Below, one piece after another: positions 26,701 to 39,527 of a stretch of DNA of 64,000 nucleotides. Source of the stretch: Styela clava. Taxonomy: Eukaryota > Chordata > Ascidiacea > Stolidobranchia > Styelidae. The translations under genes were made by a program, and so were the position numbers. Under the pieces are notes generated by a model. It did no database searches. It saw only the letters and a program-made list of their open reading frames with translations, and was not told the origin of the DNA. The DNA lies in contig NC_135250.1 of assembly GCF_964204865.1 (NCBI RefSeq), positions 21,443,395-21,507,394 of the forward strand. Reading direction: 5' to 3'. Numbering within the stretch: position 1 is the first letter of the stretch; each line of letters begins with the position of its first letter.

Positions 26701-29700
26701 GTTAAGATATATTGAAGGCATCTCCGCATAATTAGGTCTGTCTATGAAATACCAATTAATACAACAAGATAACTAGGCTAATTGATGAATTAGCTCAAGC
26801 TATGGTATCGCAACAGTCCTATTCCAATGTCAGCACTACTTAGGACTTTGTGATTGTAGATGAAACATATATCTATTATAGGTGCTCAATGTAGAAACTC
26901 ACAGATCATGCTTTCATAACCAAGCCACATTGTTTTCAGTATTATAATAAAATTGTAAAAAGAAACCATGAAAACACATCAACTTGACATTACCATTGCA
27001 GCTTGCAGGTATCTATATAAGTATTTTACACTTCGCCCAATTTAAACAAATAACAGTGTTCATAATATAGTCCTCAATTAAATTACGGTAGGTGAAAGAA
27101 CTTTGATGTGCTTGGTGCAACTAATGGTGGGCAAATAAACTAGTATTAAATAAAATAGAAAAATTAGTGAGCACTGATTAAAATAAAACAAACCTGGTTA
27201 ACATATATTGAGACCTGACTTCATAACGATACTTTGATTGCAACAGGACTTTATGAACACCCTTTATTATGGAACCAATTTAGTGCTTAAATTGTGAAGC
27301 AATAGTTTTAAATTGAGTTGCGAAGAAAACAACCTAATTCATAAGTTTCAAATAAATCCCTAAAAAATTACTGGGGTCACAGTGTTCACTATTAGCGCAC
27401 TTTTTTGCGAGGAGTGCGAAACATTTTCACAACTTTTTTTAGGGGCTGCGAAATAGCACTTTTTTTGATTTTGCAGGTCAAAAATTCAAAGTTGACAAAT
27501 ATTTTCATGCGAGTATGAAGTTGACAAATAAGTTGCGTACTAGTAGATTTATAACCCAATTTGCATTCCATAACGATATTTGCTGGGATTCTAACCAATG
27601 TGGTGCATACATTGGAGATAAAGCTTTTGCATTAACGCAGAATTCTCGTTTATAATATGATTATTATACAAGCACACCGATTCCCCTTGATTCCCCTTCT
27701 CTCGCGAAAACGCTCGGCCGCGTCTTTGAAACCAGATGTTAAAATGCTACACAGTGCGTTTTTTTGAATTTAAGAGTGGTCTTGTGACTATCGTGGCCAA
27801 AGTGTGTGATTTTCTAGTGCTGGTTTGACAGGATTTGTTCTCTTTTTAGTGAATTTATTGGAGCCATTCATAAAGTTCGACATTGTTTAGTAAAGGAATG
27901 TAAACTTGGGCCATTATTTATTAAATTAGAAGAAACTTTTAGCAGCTATCACAGATTTGTAAAATCGCCAAACTCACTACATACACAGGCTGTATTAACA
28001 GCCATTTTATTGTAACCACAAATATTAAAACCACATGGCGTTTCCCGAAATTTTACCATATTCAATATAATACAGTCTAGTCATTCACGATAAATCGAAC
28101 TCAGCCCGGGTCAAAAATGAATCGCAACTATTTCTCATTGATAGGCGAGTAGGGGAGGGCAAAATCGAATAGTTTTATCGAATTAATTTTCGAAACATTG
28201 AAAAATCAGCAACAAAGCCTTTTTACTGGCTAATTTCGTTATAATTGTTTTGGCGGCGATATCCTGGATTTGACAATCTATATCCTTTCTCTTTTTTGCA
28301 AGTATGAATTCTTGCGGGTCGGCGGACGTCGAAGTTCTATATTTCAAGTTTACCTGTGCGTTCACATCCGCAACCGCTGTTAAAGACATCAATGACTAAT
28401 TTCAAAACCCAAATTACCATTTGCGGTGACTTGATATCACCTATCAAGGTTTGTAAATTTACCGTCCCAATTTTAAGCGAATTGTAATATTATTATTGAT
28501 ACCGGGATGCAGATATTTATTAAGATGATAATCAACTTTCTTGTGCTTTACTATAGTGTCTGTATTATTTTACAGATAAACCTCCGCTAATCTGCAATTG
28601 CGTCAATCCTGAATGTTGATTTAAAATAGTAATTAAATAATTAGACAATGAAGGCATTTCTTGAAAGATATTTTACATTTGCGACTTGATTTGGCTAGAG
28701 TGCTTTTGTTCCTAATAAAGGGTCAGGTGCTAATTATAACTAATTCTTTCAAGTTTTTTAATTTTTTTCAACAAAACAATACCCCGTCGATAATTAAAGC
28801 TAAAATGTTACCAGTAATTTACAATTTTATTTACGGAATTTGCAAATTCACCACTTCACTTGACGACTTTGATAACGTCACGCCCTAATTATTAGTGCAA
28901 AAATACTCAAAATATAACGAATGTAATCATTTCCGATGATAATAGGCGCAACAATTCGTGAACGAAACAGTGTGCCTTGTTACATCGAAATTCACAATTG
29001 ATTTTACTTTATATTCTAGTTCACAATTTCCCCACTCCACCGCAATTTTGGCCAAGGATGGAAGAGATCATTAAAGAGCTAATTGAAAGTACATTAAAAC
29101 GATTACGATCTGTCATTTTTTTCTGGATATTGCTTGTACGTATTATACCATGTATTGCCTTTCGGAAACGCCAATCCAACTTTAGTTATTCAAAATTGAA
29201 TATTTTTTATTCGAGTTGAATAGTTCGAATATATTTTACGAATACCGAATAGTCGAATAATTTTTTTATACACAACGAGGGTCCAAAACGTCGGAGGTCG
29301 ATACTTCCTTCGGAATTAAAAGATACCTGGAAAAGTCGGCAACAAAGCGTTTTTTTTTTACTAGTTAAATTAATCATAATCGCTATTTTTTTTTGTCACC
29401 GCGCTCGCTTCGACGGCGATTCCCTAAAGTTGGTAATCTCTATTCCCGCGCTTTCTCTTTTTGGGGATATTACCGGTAATTCTTGCGGGTCGGCGAATAT
29501 CGAAGTTTTATATTTCAGGTATACCTTTGTGTTTACATCGACAACAGCTGTTAGACATTAAGGACTGATTTCAAAACCGAAATTAATTTAATTCTGATTT
29601 TTATCTTTTGCGTTGGCTTTGGTCTTACTTACCACCGTTTGCAAATTAACCGTTCCACTAATATTATTATCGACACCGGGATATTATCAGATACCTTGCA

Positions 29701-32700
29701 AATATGCGATTGCGTGAATCCTGAATGTTGATTCAAAATAGTGATTGAATAAATTGGCAAGAAAAGCATTTATACGTGATTAGATCAGACTCAATTGTAA
29801 CTCTATTTATAACTGATTCCCTCAAGTGTTGACTTGTTTTTAACAATACCCCGACGGTTATTATAGTTAAATTCGTTACCCAGTAATTCACAATTTTATT
29901 TACGGAATTTGCAATTTCAACACCTCACTTGACGATTTTGAAGTCATGCCCTAATTATTACTGCTAAAATGCTTCAAAATACAACGAATGTAATCATTTT
30001 CGACGATAACAGGCGCAACAATTCGTAAACAAGCCAGCGTGCGTTGTTATAACGAAATTCGCGCTTGATTTTACTTCTCTCTTGTTTACAATTTTAATAT
30101 TCCACCGACCCTGTATGGTCGAATAAAATGTCAAATGGAAGGGATCACTAGAGAGTTAATAGAAAGTACAGTGTATAAAGGGAGTATGGCCTGTCATTTC
30201 TTATCTGGCTACAACTTAAAAATTGTTTTCATACCAGTTACTGATACCAGCTCTGGGAAAAACGTTGACTAGTCATTTTCGTACCGATGTTATTTATCGA
30301 CGTTAGGCGCAAAAATAAATCAAATAACACCACAACGCAAAGTAAATACTGTAATATTTGATTCGGTTTTCGAATATTTTGCCCAGTCCTATATGCGAGG
30401 GCATGATATTAATGCCCAGAACATTTGTGAGCATATGGACTGGACGGAAATATTTTGCACCCGGCTGTTGGTTTGCGGAACAACGATTCGCTAAAGTTAA
30501 TTGATCGAATACAGAGGAAGTATTTATTTATCATCTCACTGGCGAACATCGGGGTTCGATCATGTTGTCTTCCTTAAAAATAATAACTTTTTCAATAAAT
30601 GTCTATTTTACTTTTGCGTCTTAATTATGATATGTAGGGTTTTCATTTATTTCTAATTCGAAATTGTCCGAAATACGGGGGGGGGGGGGTCGGGGTCGAA
30701 ACCCCCCCTTTTAAATTTTCTGAAAAGTGAAAAAGTTGCCGATAACACGTGCAATTGCCTTCTGCTAAAATCGCCGTTCGTTTTCATCAACGCGGCATGT
30801 TATTTATGCCGTAAACGCCCTTTACATTGGTGTTTATTCTCTTTAAATCACAAATTTGTACCGCGGGAACAATGATAATTATTTTATTTTTGTACCCGCA
30901 CGGAAATGTGAAAACTGAAAAAGCGTGCAATTAATTGCCTTCTGCTGAAATCGCCCATGTTTTCATCAGCGTGTTATTTAGGCCGTAAACGCCTTACGTC
31001 GGTTTTTATTCTTTCTAAATCATAAATTTGTGTCACGATAAACATGATAATTATTTTATTTTTGTACTTTGCACGGAATTGTGAATTATTATACGTTCAT
31101 CGGTGGCGAGGTTCTAAAGACAAAAGAAGGAGCAAAACCGCGATCTAAATCTGATTGAAAAGCGGCATTATAAAATACTGAAAATAAAACCGTAATCTCA
31201 AATTTGTCGAATTTGCAAAATAGAAAAAATACGGATCAAAACAATATATGATAGGCGACGGGCAGTTTTTTACCACAACCACAAATTTTTATTTTATATT
31301 TTATTTACCACAAATTTTTATTTTTATGTCGGCAAACGCAAACGACACAAACGCTGGTTGAATTGAAGACAATTAAATTAATAAAGCAATTTAAGACATT
31401 TTAAATATGCCCTTATCGGTCACGAATTGATTACTTTGCACAACAGAAAAATCATTTTTCGTTGTAAACGTCGGTTCTTTTAACAAGTGGCGTAATCGCG
31501 GCGATGAATATGTATTTTTGATTCAACGATATATATACTTCAAATGCATTTTCATTGCACGAAATAAAATTGTACTTTTCGGGATTTTATATCAGTTATT
31601 GAGATTTTTCTAACGGCGATAAGGAGTTGGTAAGATTCCAAAAATACGTATTAAAATTAAATACACCGTTTATCTCATATTTTTATGTCCACCGATCGCC
31701 GTGGCATTTCAGAAAACTAATATTTTAATTTTGACGTAAGAAGAAGCAACCGCGAGTTACGTTGGACAAAATTAAACTAATATATAAAGACATTTTGGAA
31801 TTTTGTAGTTGTCAGAGATTGAATATTTCACGCCACAAGAATAATCATTATACGCTGAAAAGACGTCCCTTTAACGAGCGCGTAATGCGAAGACTGTTAC
31901 AGACCGCAATGGGAATTTATGATTATGAAACCCCCCCTTTTGAAAATCCTGGCTGCGCGCCTGTGTATAGGTATAATAATAATAATAGTATAGTGTAATC
32001 GAGTAACCAACTTAGCAATGGGAAGTTTAATACACATGATGTTTTGAGGGCGTCGTAACCCCCGTTTTTTTTTTAGTTTGATTGTTCTACCTTCTGCTTA
32101 AAGAAAGAACAACGTCGTTTTGAGGGCGTCGTAACCCCCGTTTTTTTTTAGTTTGATTGTTCTACCTTCTGCTTAAAGAAAGAACAACGTCGTTTTACAG
32201 TCATCTAACGTAACTATCCCGACGAAATCTTTTCTGTTTTGTATGGCATCGCCTTGGCGCAATTTATTGCCGGCTGAATTTTAATTGTTTTAGGATAAGT
32301 TATTTTTTGTTTGTTGGTTTCTAAACTTTACAAACTCGGGACGCAATTACTATTAAAAATATCAGTAATGTTGCACGGAATAACGAATCTGATTTTATTG
32401 AAACACACAAATAAGAGTTTTTCATTTCATGCACAACTAACCGATGCTACATGTGAGATTTGTGCACATGAACGATTGAATATCCGGAATGGATGTCTGA
32501 TATCTGAGAACGCGTACTTCCCTTTCAACATTAATTTTAAGGATATCAGCGTTTCATGCGGTTAATGCGGTTAAAATTATTTATCAAATGGATTGGTTTT
32601 TCGAGACACTCTCAAAATTATTTGGGAACCACTATCATATCGTTCGTTTATTTTTTATATTCAAATTTTTTTCGAGAATCACCCTCGTTGTATTTGTGTA

Positions 32701-35700
32701 CCTTCGCAAAAGAAAACTCTTTGGTGTCATTGTTCCTATTAGTGTAAGTGTAATCCGAATATTTCATACTAGGTCAGCAGCATTACAAAGAGTGCTATTT
32801 ATGAATGCTGAAAGTAAATGGCATTCCAAAAAATATTGCCAATATATGATGTTTTTTGCTGGATTTAAACTAACTCGCACGAAGGCACGCCGACATGTCA
32901 CGTAGGCACGTACATGTCTTTGCATAAGTTCTGAGATAGTATACTATAAATGTAAATGAAAAAATAGGTCAAGATAGCTCATGAGAAGGGGAAGTATTTT
33001 CAAAGTGATCATCTCCTTAATGGGGAGAGGAGGGACTTATTCCATGCATATTCTTCCGGATGCGTGTTATACTAAAGCAATATCAGTGACGGGGATGTTA
33101 TTTTGCATCTGCTTTGTACAAATGACCCCTCTCCCTAGCTATGGCGGTAGTAACTAATATCGATTCCTGCCTGCATGAATCAATCCTTGTCTCATGTTAA
33201 ATGGAAGGAGTAACACAAATGTGCAAGGCTTTCCTGTTCAGACGAAGGAGTACGCTTCCCCTTCGCAGCTGACAGGGGTGGTTGGTAGCACAAAAGTTTT
33301 GTTCGGGACAGGTGTGCTTAGCAGGTGTCCTTATGTTACCGATGAATTCCCTTGTTTTATACAAGGATTTAAGCGAAACATTGCGTTAACGGAAAAACTC
33401 CTCTTTTTAATAAGTAATATTAACGAAAGGAGCGTTTTTTCCAGTATCTATGCTGTTTTAAATGAGTTAAACAAAAGCTAGGGCATCTAACTTGTTTAAA
33501 TTGAAAAAAGCACTCTAGCACTTTTTTTTTCAACGGCGAAGCACTTTCTCACTCATAATTTCCTTAGAGTTAACACTGACAAAGAAATTAACTAATATGA
33601 TTTAAATTGACAGAAATCTTTATGAATCAGCAAAGCCTGCCAGATTTCTTACAACTTTGATTGAGATTATGATTTAAAGCCGGCCACTAGACTAACAAGG
33701 CAAATTTGTAACTTCAATAAAGTCACGCTGCTGCTGACCCCTAAGTTGGACCACCACTACGTATGAACTTTGATTCAAGGGAAGTTATTTTTAGTTGTAC
33801 TAAATTGTACAGTTCTATCAAATACATTGTTAGAAAGGTTGCTGTATGTTATTAATAACAGGAATAAACCTTAAGTATTTGAAAAACATTTGAAATAACC
33901 TGGTACAATTCAAACTGCTGACTTATTTATAGTAAATATACTGTGTGAGCCCAAAAGAGATCACAGATCACAGAGAACATAACTTTGTGCAAAGTGTCCT
34001 AGATTCCTAAACTTTCGGTACAAATATCGAAAAATCGGCAGCCAGTAATCGAAAAATTAAATAAATTTTCTTCATTTTCGTAGAAGTAGCCTAATTACTA
34101 AATGGGTTCTGTTTTTTTGGGTAACCCTGTATATATAATTAACAAAAACCATTCTGTGAATGTACCTTGAGTGCCGAGAAACTCCATATGAAGATGTTCA
34201 AGTCCGCTGGTGATTGAAATTGACAATTTAAAAAGTCCGGCTTGGTCAACTTGGGTTCTTTCCAAGTAATCAAACAAGGATCCATTCTCATGATATTCCG
34301 TAAGTAACCATAATTCAGTCCATGTTCCTACATCTATAAGTATAAAATAATGGGAAAATAAATGTCAGAATATGGTTATTGGGGCGTTTCCGTGCACTTT
34401 TCATATATCAAAGCTTACCTTTGAACAAACTTGCATATTACAATACAAATAATATTGTATCAGCATTGGACAAGAAAAAAATTTCTGAACAGTTAAAATT
34501 TGAATTTCATAAAAAGTGACAGATTTTATTTAAAATTAGGTTATTAGATTTTTCAGTACAGTTTGCAAATTTTGGGGCTTGTTTTTTAGCAAACTTGCTT
34601 AAAACAAACTATATAAAAGTACTGGGAAAAAAAGTTCTTGTACTTCTAAAATTTAAATTTAATTCACACTGAATCCTTCAAAAAACTGATATGTGATCAT
34701 TCACAATTTTTCCACTTTTTTCTCTTTCAAGTCAAGTTATAATATTTTTACCTTTGTTATCAGCAGCAATAAATCCGAGCACATTCTCATGTCTAAGCAT
34801 AACTGTTTGATAAATCTCCGCTTCTCTAAACCAAGATCTCTCATCACGAGAAGAAAATTTTTTCACAGCTACATTTTCATCCCCTCTCCATTTTCCTCGG
34901 TAAACCTCCCCATATCTGCAAATCGAGCATGAACAAATAATAAAACGAAGAATTTAAAATATATGAAAGGCAAATTAGTATTTTATATGGAATTAACCAT
35001 CCATCTTTATGAGACTCACCGTCCCTTTCCAATGACTTCTTGTAACTGAACTTGTCTGGCTATTGTCCTCTGGACCAGTAAAGGCTGGCCAGCTCCAGAA
35101 CCGCTTGACCAATCGTCAAATTCTGAAGAAACTGTTGGGAATGACCATCAAGTTTTCAACAAAAATAATCAATCAGTAAGTAAAAGAGACCTAATCAAAC
35201 AGCTAAATCAGTAATTTGGCCAAACTAGTATAATTGGTACCGCAGAACCAAATTAGCTGATGTGTTTTTTAGAGTTATCAGAAAATTGAATTTTTGTAAA
35301 AATTTAGTTCTAACAGCATAACCTAAAAACTAAAACTGATAGGCCTACTGCTTTAAAATCCAGATCAAAAGATAGCTCCTGGTCCAGAAAACCAAAAAGG
35401 TCCATTTTAAAAAAATGGGAGATAAGGAACTACGGATTTACTGCGACATATTGTGCATTTATTTGTAGACTTTGACATATGTTACTGTAAGATAACTATA
35501 AATCTAGGGATGCATGAGCATATCAGATCATTATCTTTGTTTTTAAAATTTCATGGAAATATATATCTATATTGCAGCATTAATGTGAGACGAATAGGAA
35601 GTTTCTTTTAAAATATTTCACTTAGCTACCAATCAACAGACAGGCTTGTGGGACCTACTGTGCATTTCAGTATATATTATTGAAGGCAAATTCAGAATTA

Positions 35701-37641
35701 ACCTTGCTATCATAATTCAACAAAACAGAAAAATTAAGAGCTCTTTACCTTTATTGTCAGTGACATAACCCTCCTTTATGGACAAAGATGAACCGTTACT
35801 TCCACTACTACTTAGAGGATCTTTAATCGTACTTCTTCTTTTTACGAGAACAAAGATTACAACCACTAATATCAACAAAATACCAGCTACACCTAAGAAG
35901 AGATTAAACTGCATCAAACATCAATCTTGGAAGTTGGAAGCGAAAAAAAAAAACACTGCATCTGGAGGCAAATGCCATATAATGTCCTAATATGAAACTA
36001 AAGCATTTCAATGTAACTGACCGTTTTCTGCTTTCCAGTTTTTCAATTCAATTTACTTTAAACAAAAATTCTTCTCTTTCGAGTGATATTTCAGCCAAAT
36101 AATTCTGGTCTTAAAAGTCAAGGATCAAATTTGGTACATTGGCAGAAAAAATCAAGTATATAAAAGAACTGTAAAATTATCAGGTAAAATAATTAAAAAT
36201 GCTTACTTGAAATGATTGTAGCTTGATGTGAAGAAGTTAATCCTGATTTTTCTGGAACTAAAAATACAGATATATAAATAATGAAAAAAGGAGATTAAAA
36301 TAAAAAGAGCTTAGGCTTAGATGTATGAATATGGGAGTTATGGCATTGATGCCTGTACATAACTGAGTATTGAATTTGTTGAAAAGATCCACTGGCGTAG
36401 GTGGCAAGCATGAAAACATGAAAAAAAAGTGATTCCCATTAACAATTATTATTGAAATATAACACCAAAATTTTGGGTGACATATTGGAACTTAGAGGAA
36501 AGTTGTCCATCTTCAAGTAATGAAAATTTTCAGTCATGGAGTAAAGCGATTTTTTCACAAAGACTAGAATTTAGAAAAACGATCATGTCCAAAAACAAAA
36601 ATAACAAAATTTCCACAGATTACCCACCAGTAGTCTCAGGAGGTGGCAAAAATATAGGTTCTCCGTTACAATAATCTTCATCATTGCAACATGTTTGTAC
36701 AAGATATTCACTCGTAGATGGTTTACAAACAAAAGGACTAGAACGTAAAGTTCCTTCTGTAAAACACCCATAAGATTCATAGATCTGAAATAAGAATTAG
36801 AAAAATGAAAACTTCAAATACAATATACAAAATAAAATAATACATGATATATGGGAAAAAAGAGTCAGAAACGAACGACATAGTTGAAATAAAAGACTTT
36901 AGTCATAACAACAATGCTCTTTTGGTTTTTCTTTACTTTCCAGTAAATTCTTTGGAGATTATTTCAAACAAACATCCCAAAATCTAAATATCTTCAAATA
37001 TTGTTTTTCAACTAGTGAATTGATTATCTTTTTCTTCAGATGATATTTTAGTATTTTTCAATTTGGATTCAAAACTTTCCAAACAGTAAAAATCCGTTAT
37101 TTCACGATTCAGTGTGAACAGTTTTTTTTTCAATATCAATTGTCAAAATATAACATACATTTCCACTCTCTGGCATTTTCTGAATATGATGATAACATTG
37201 TCCTTTTCCTTCTACAGTACATGTATCACTTGAACAGAATGGATTTGGCTTGTTGCCTCCACAATGACAATGTAGCTCTGAAATAAGTAATAAATTATTA
37301 TTTCAAATGAAAACTCCTAAGAAGTAATTAGTATCAGTATAAATATCCAAACCTGTCAGGTATTTTTGGAAAACATACTAATATTTCAATATTAAAATCT
37401 TAGTGAACAAGTTTTAATAAGGACAACTTTAACTTTATCTCAATCCAACATTCCAGTATATCGGTATGTAGCTAGTTATGACAATGCTAGTATGCCATTA
37501 ATGACATGGTTATGCAAATGAGCTATTGTCATTACTTATGAGTGCCTCTCGGTTCTTCTATTTAGATTACTAACCTGCTTGTGTTTGATGTATATGAAAG
37601 CAGATATAAAAAACTACAAAAGTAAAACTTTTCATCTTCAT
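20784..37641 (-). CDS. Alk4/5/7: TGF-beta/activin type I receptor serine/threonine kinase, 12 coding exons
   Basis: Membrane receptor that phosphorylates R-Smads. Exons, 5' to 3' on the minus strand: 37641-37575, 37277-37159, 36784-36628, 36257-36207, 35892-35749, 35131-35020, 34915-34752, 34333-34166, 22733-22577, 21935-21811, 21445-21315, 20912-20784. All introns are GT-AG and phases agree, giving 507 residues, a normal length. Seen in order: signal peptide (1-22), cysteine-rich ectodomain ending in [10 protein letters not shown], membrane helix (133-148), GS box [15 protein letters not shown] (188-202), glycine loop GKGRYGEV, ATP lysine 235 in [14 protein letters not shown] (334-341), DLG (354-356), MAPEVLD. 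The L45-loop region [11 protein letters not shown] resembles ALK4/5/7, the Smad2/3 group, rather than the BMP receptors; that assignment is inference. The minor uncertainties are the exon 3 donor (GTGGGT chosen to keep frame) and the exon 5 acceptor. Confidence 0.95.
20990..21110 (-). repeat. possible degenerate tRNA-derived SINE in receptor intron 11
   Basis: On the minus strand a box-A-like GGCCTAATGGTTGAAATGC precedes a box-B-like GGTTTCAATCC about 45 bp later. Both depart from consensus, so this is tentative. Confidence 0.35.
23706..25667. mobile_element. non-autonomous hAT element with internal hairpin and tandem module
   Basis: Termini CAGGGATGGCCAATACCGAA and, inverted at the right, CAGGCTTGTCCAAAACGAA. 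The flanking octamers are identical, AATTAAGT (23698-23705 and 25668-25675). Both subterminal regions are rich in TTCGAATA motifs. Inside are a long inverted repeat (23981-24171 against 24413-24611) and about six copies of a module containing GTCCACAGATCGCCGTTG. No transposase frame. Confidence 0.9.
24185..24920 (+). repeat. tandem-like module array inside the hAT element
   Basis: The phrase TTTACCACACATT followed by GTCCACAGATCGCCGTTG recurs near 24193, 24304, 24387, 24695, 24794 and 24899 with variation. Related single copies occur near 17145 and 31685 in two other elements. Confidence 0.65.
27175..27265. mobile_element. truncated copy of the 18.5-kb MITE
   Basis: It shares AATAAAACAAACCTGGTTAA and CAGGACTTTATGAACACCCT with the inverted sequence of the element at 18548-18693. 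One end is missing. Confidence 0.5.
28150..30391. mobile_element. hAT element built as a head-to-tail dimer
   Basis: The left end TAGGGGAGGGCAAAATCGAA and the inverted right end TAGGACTGGGCAAAATATTC pair. The flanking octamers TAGGCGAG and TATGCGAG match at 7 of 8. The two halves (about 28180-29270 and 29270-30380) are diverged direct copies: both contain CAGCAACAAAGC or CGGCAACAAAGC, ATTCTTGCGGGTCGGCG, GATTTCAAAACC-type and CAATACCCCG segments in the same order. No transposase frame. Confidence 0.82.
30672..31963. mobile_element. degenerate element related to the GGGGCGTAGCCAGG family
   Basis: A G-run and GGGGTCGAAACCCCCCC at the left and CCCCCCCTTTTGAAAATCCT plus GGCTGCGCGCCTG at the right resemble the ends of the element at 46227-46580. 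The interior shares GGTGTTTATTCT and AAATCA-AAATTT phrases with the nested element at 16.3-17.7 kb. The outermost terminus at the left is lost and no target duplication was found. Confidence 0.6.
30740..31085 (+). repeat. tandem duplication of about 170 bp inside the element
   Basis: Two successive units share GTGCAATTGCCTTCTGCT / GTGCAATTAATTGCCTTC, CCGTAAACGCC and AATGATAATTATTTTATTTT / CATGATAATTATTTTATTTT in the same order. Confidence 0.65.
32041..32191 (+). repeat. two-copy tandem duplication, 76-bp unit
   Basis: The units 32041-32116 and 32117-32191 start GTTTTGAGGGCGTCGTAACC and end AGAAAGAACAACGTC. They differ only by one T in the central T-run, so the duplication is recent. Confidence 0.92.
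32192..34165. other. right part of receptor intron 8, no feature seen
   Basis: Several short + strand frames (for example 32311-32565 and 32588-32905) have no conserved motif or splice-consistent context. A CAGGGTTACCC-type motif near 34120 might be a lone transposon end. Confidence 0.35.
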
Positions 37642-38399
37642 ATTTGATAGATTTCTAAAAACTAAATTGATAAAAAAATCGAGCATCAAAAAACATAGCA
37701 GCAAATTAAAATCGTATGGTACAGTTCTCCGATTCTAAGAATGGCCCCCACATCAAAAAACATGGTCGCGATTGATTTAATGGCGAAAACCCTATTTTTT
37801 CGCTCACGTATCATTTGTCTCCTTTTGACATCGTAAGTCAGGCGGTGCGTGCTTATTTTGTGCGACAGGAAGTAAATCTCTTAGAGCAGTAATTTCTATC
37901 ACTGGTGTTTCTTCTGGGACATTTAAACACCAAATCGTAGTAGTCTACCGATGATATATTGGTTAATGCCGTCACTCAGAACAAAAATAGGGCGTGATTC
38001 CGCGCCGACCGCGTCTTCTCTGGCTAAAAATATCGATCTAGTGGATATTTTTACACTTAAAACAGTACGTGCATTGACTTCGTGATTGTTTGCCCAAAAT
38101 AAAGAAATACGTCGTTATTCGCGTCTTTGCCCTTAGCATATAATAATGGATCAGGTCGTCGTCGTTTGTGCACCTAAGTCCGTCGCATAGCTGCAGGGCC
38201 GTTGAAAAGTTAAATTATTATGGAGAAGAGCATGGCGCAATCACACGCATCTGCTGTCATGGCAGACGCCCTCGTTTCAGAGACAAATAGAGTGTTTGAG
38301 TGAACATCTTGGAATTGGAAAAATGTTCCTTACTGCAGTACTGAAAATTAAATCATGATACAGTCCAAAATCAGTATATAAAAGTAATTCCCAAAACTG

Positions 38400-38857
38400 G
38401 GGTCTCGATGTAGATTCGAACCTAACATACTTCTAGTGGGAGTAGCATGACATTTTTTTCACGTATCAATTCTAACCAACCCCCACCTAACTACACCATC
38501 CAAAAATGACGTCATTACGGCGTCACAGTGACGTAATAGAGCCCCCTCAAAATATACGAACTGCCATCCAAGACGCGCAAACGAGCACCCGAAATTGAAC
38601 AGTTATTTCTCTCGTTTTCTCGTCGCAACGATTCCAATAGGAGAGAGATCGATAATGTCAGTCAGTTCTTTATCGTCGGCGCCAATGCCATTTCGGTCGA
38701 TCGTGTGTATATTTGGCAACCTCTATGACGTGATTGTGATGTCGTAGTGATTTAATTTTTGGATGGCGTAGTCAGATGGGGGTTAGGATTGACATATCAA
38801 AAAATTGTTATGCTACGCCCACTAGAAGTACGTTAGGTACGAAACTACACAAGACCC
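38400..38857. mobile_element. foldback MITE upstream of the receptor gene
   Basis: Arms of about 110 bp: left GGGTCTCGATGTAGATTCG through CACCATCCAAAAATG, right the inverse through CATTTTTGG-type sequence to AAGACCC. The direct repeat CAAAACTG flanks it (38392-38399 and 38858-38865) and could be extended to 9-10 bp, so the superfamily (hAT or Mutator-like) is unresolved. The element starts about 760 bp upstream of the receptor start codon. The remaining 37642-38399 stretch, probably the receptor promoter and 5' end, shows no certain motif. Confidence 0.8.
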
Positions 38858-39527
38858 CAAAACTGCAGCTATCATGTTTTGCCTAAAACAATAAATATAG
38901 TAGCTCAAGTCCAGAAGTCTGTGTGCAGATATAAACTATTAAATTCACCCCCACAGTTCTGCAGTTCCTGACTCTGGCCCTTCGTTTCTCCGAATATTTT
39001 TTTCTGTTTACTGGTTTAGGTGAGGATTGAAAAAATAACAATAACACACGTCTTCTGTCGTAATTGCTAATTAAACTAGTTAGATATTAATCTGACTACA
39101 AACAGAATATATAATAGGTTGCTTGTTCAAGTTGAGATGTCTGTTAATTTGATATAACAGCAAGGATCTAGACAATTGCCTGTATAGATTTGATTTCCTT
39201 CGATAAAGATATTACGATAAATCAAATAAACCAACTTACAATTCCAAGTTACTATTCTTAACAGTTGATTGGTAGAGATCATCAGATTATTAATAATGCT
39301 TGACGATAATGACCTCCTTGTATGTTTAAGATCGTATTTTAAGGTGTACAACAATTTTATTTCACTCGTCCAAAATGGTCTGTTTCTTTATTATCCTAAT
39401 ACATTTGTTTCCACGATGTAAGATTTTACTCCTCGATTGTTCGAGACCGTTACACAGATTATTCATGTAAAACATATCACACGGGAATTATTCGCTATTT
39501 TGCATGTTATGTTGAAATATCATATAG
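38858..39527. other. intergenic, no gene seen
   Basis: No coding exon or repeat recognised. Confidence 0.35.

Larger units (their letters stand above)
22734..34165 (-). other. receptor intron 8, expanded by transposons
   Basis: An intron of about 11.4 kb lies between the exon ending GTQ and the exon starting AKPPIAHRD. It carries hAT elements at 23706-25667 and 28150-30391, a related element at 30.67-31.96 kb, a truncated MITE at 27.2 kb and a tandem duplication at 32.04 kb. I see no protein-coding gene within it; the remainder (for example 25.7-27.1 kb and 32.2-34.1 kb) shows only short frames without motifs. Confidence 0.85.

Noticed and set aside
32588-32905. 105-codon + strand frame in receptor intron 8
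   Set aside because: No conserved motif, AT-driven composition, and on the opposite strand to the host gene.
36624-36628. Alternative exon 3 donor GGTAAT in the receptor
   Set aside because: It would give the wrong phase and a poor juxtamembrane frame; the GTGGGT donor 4 bp earlier keeps frame into VPEKSG and the membrane helix.
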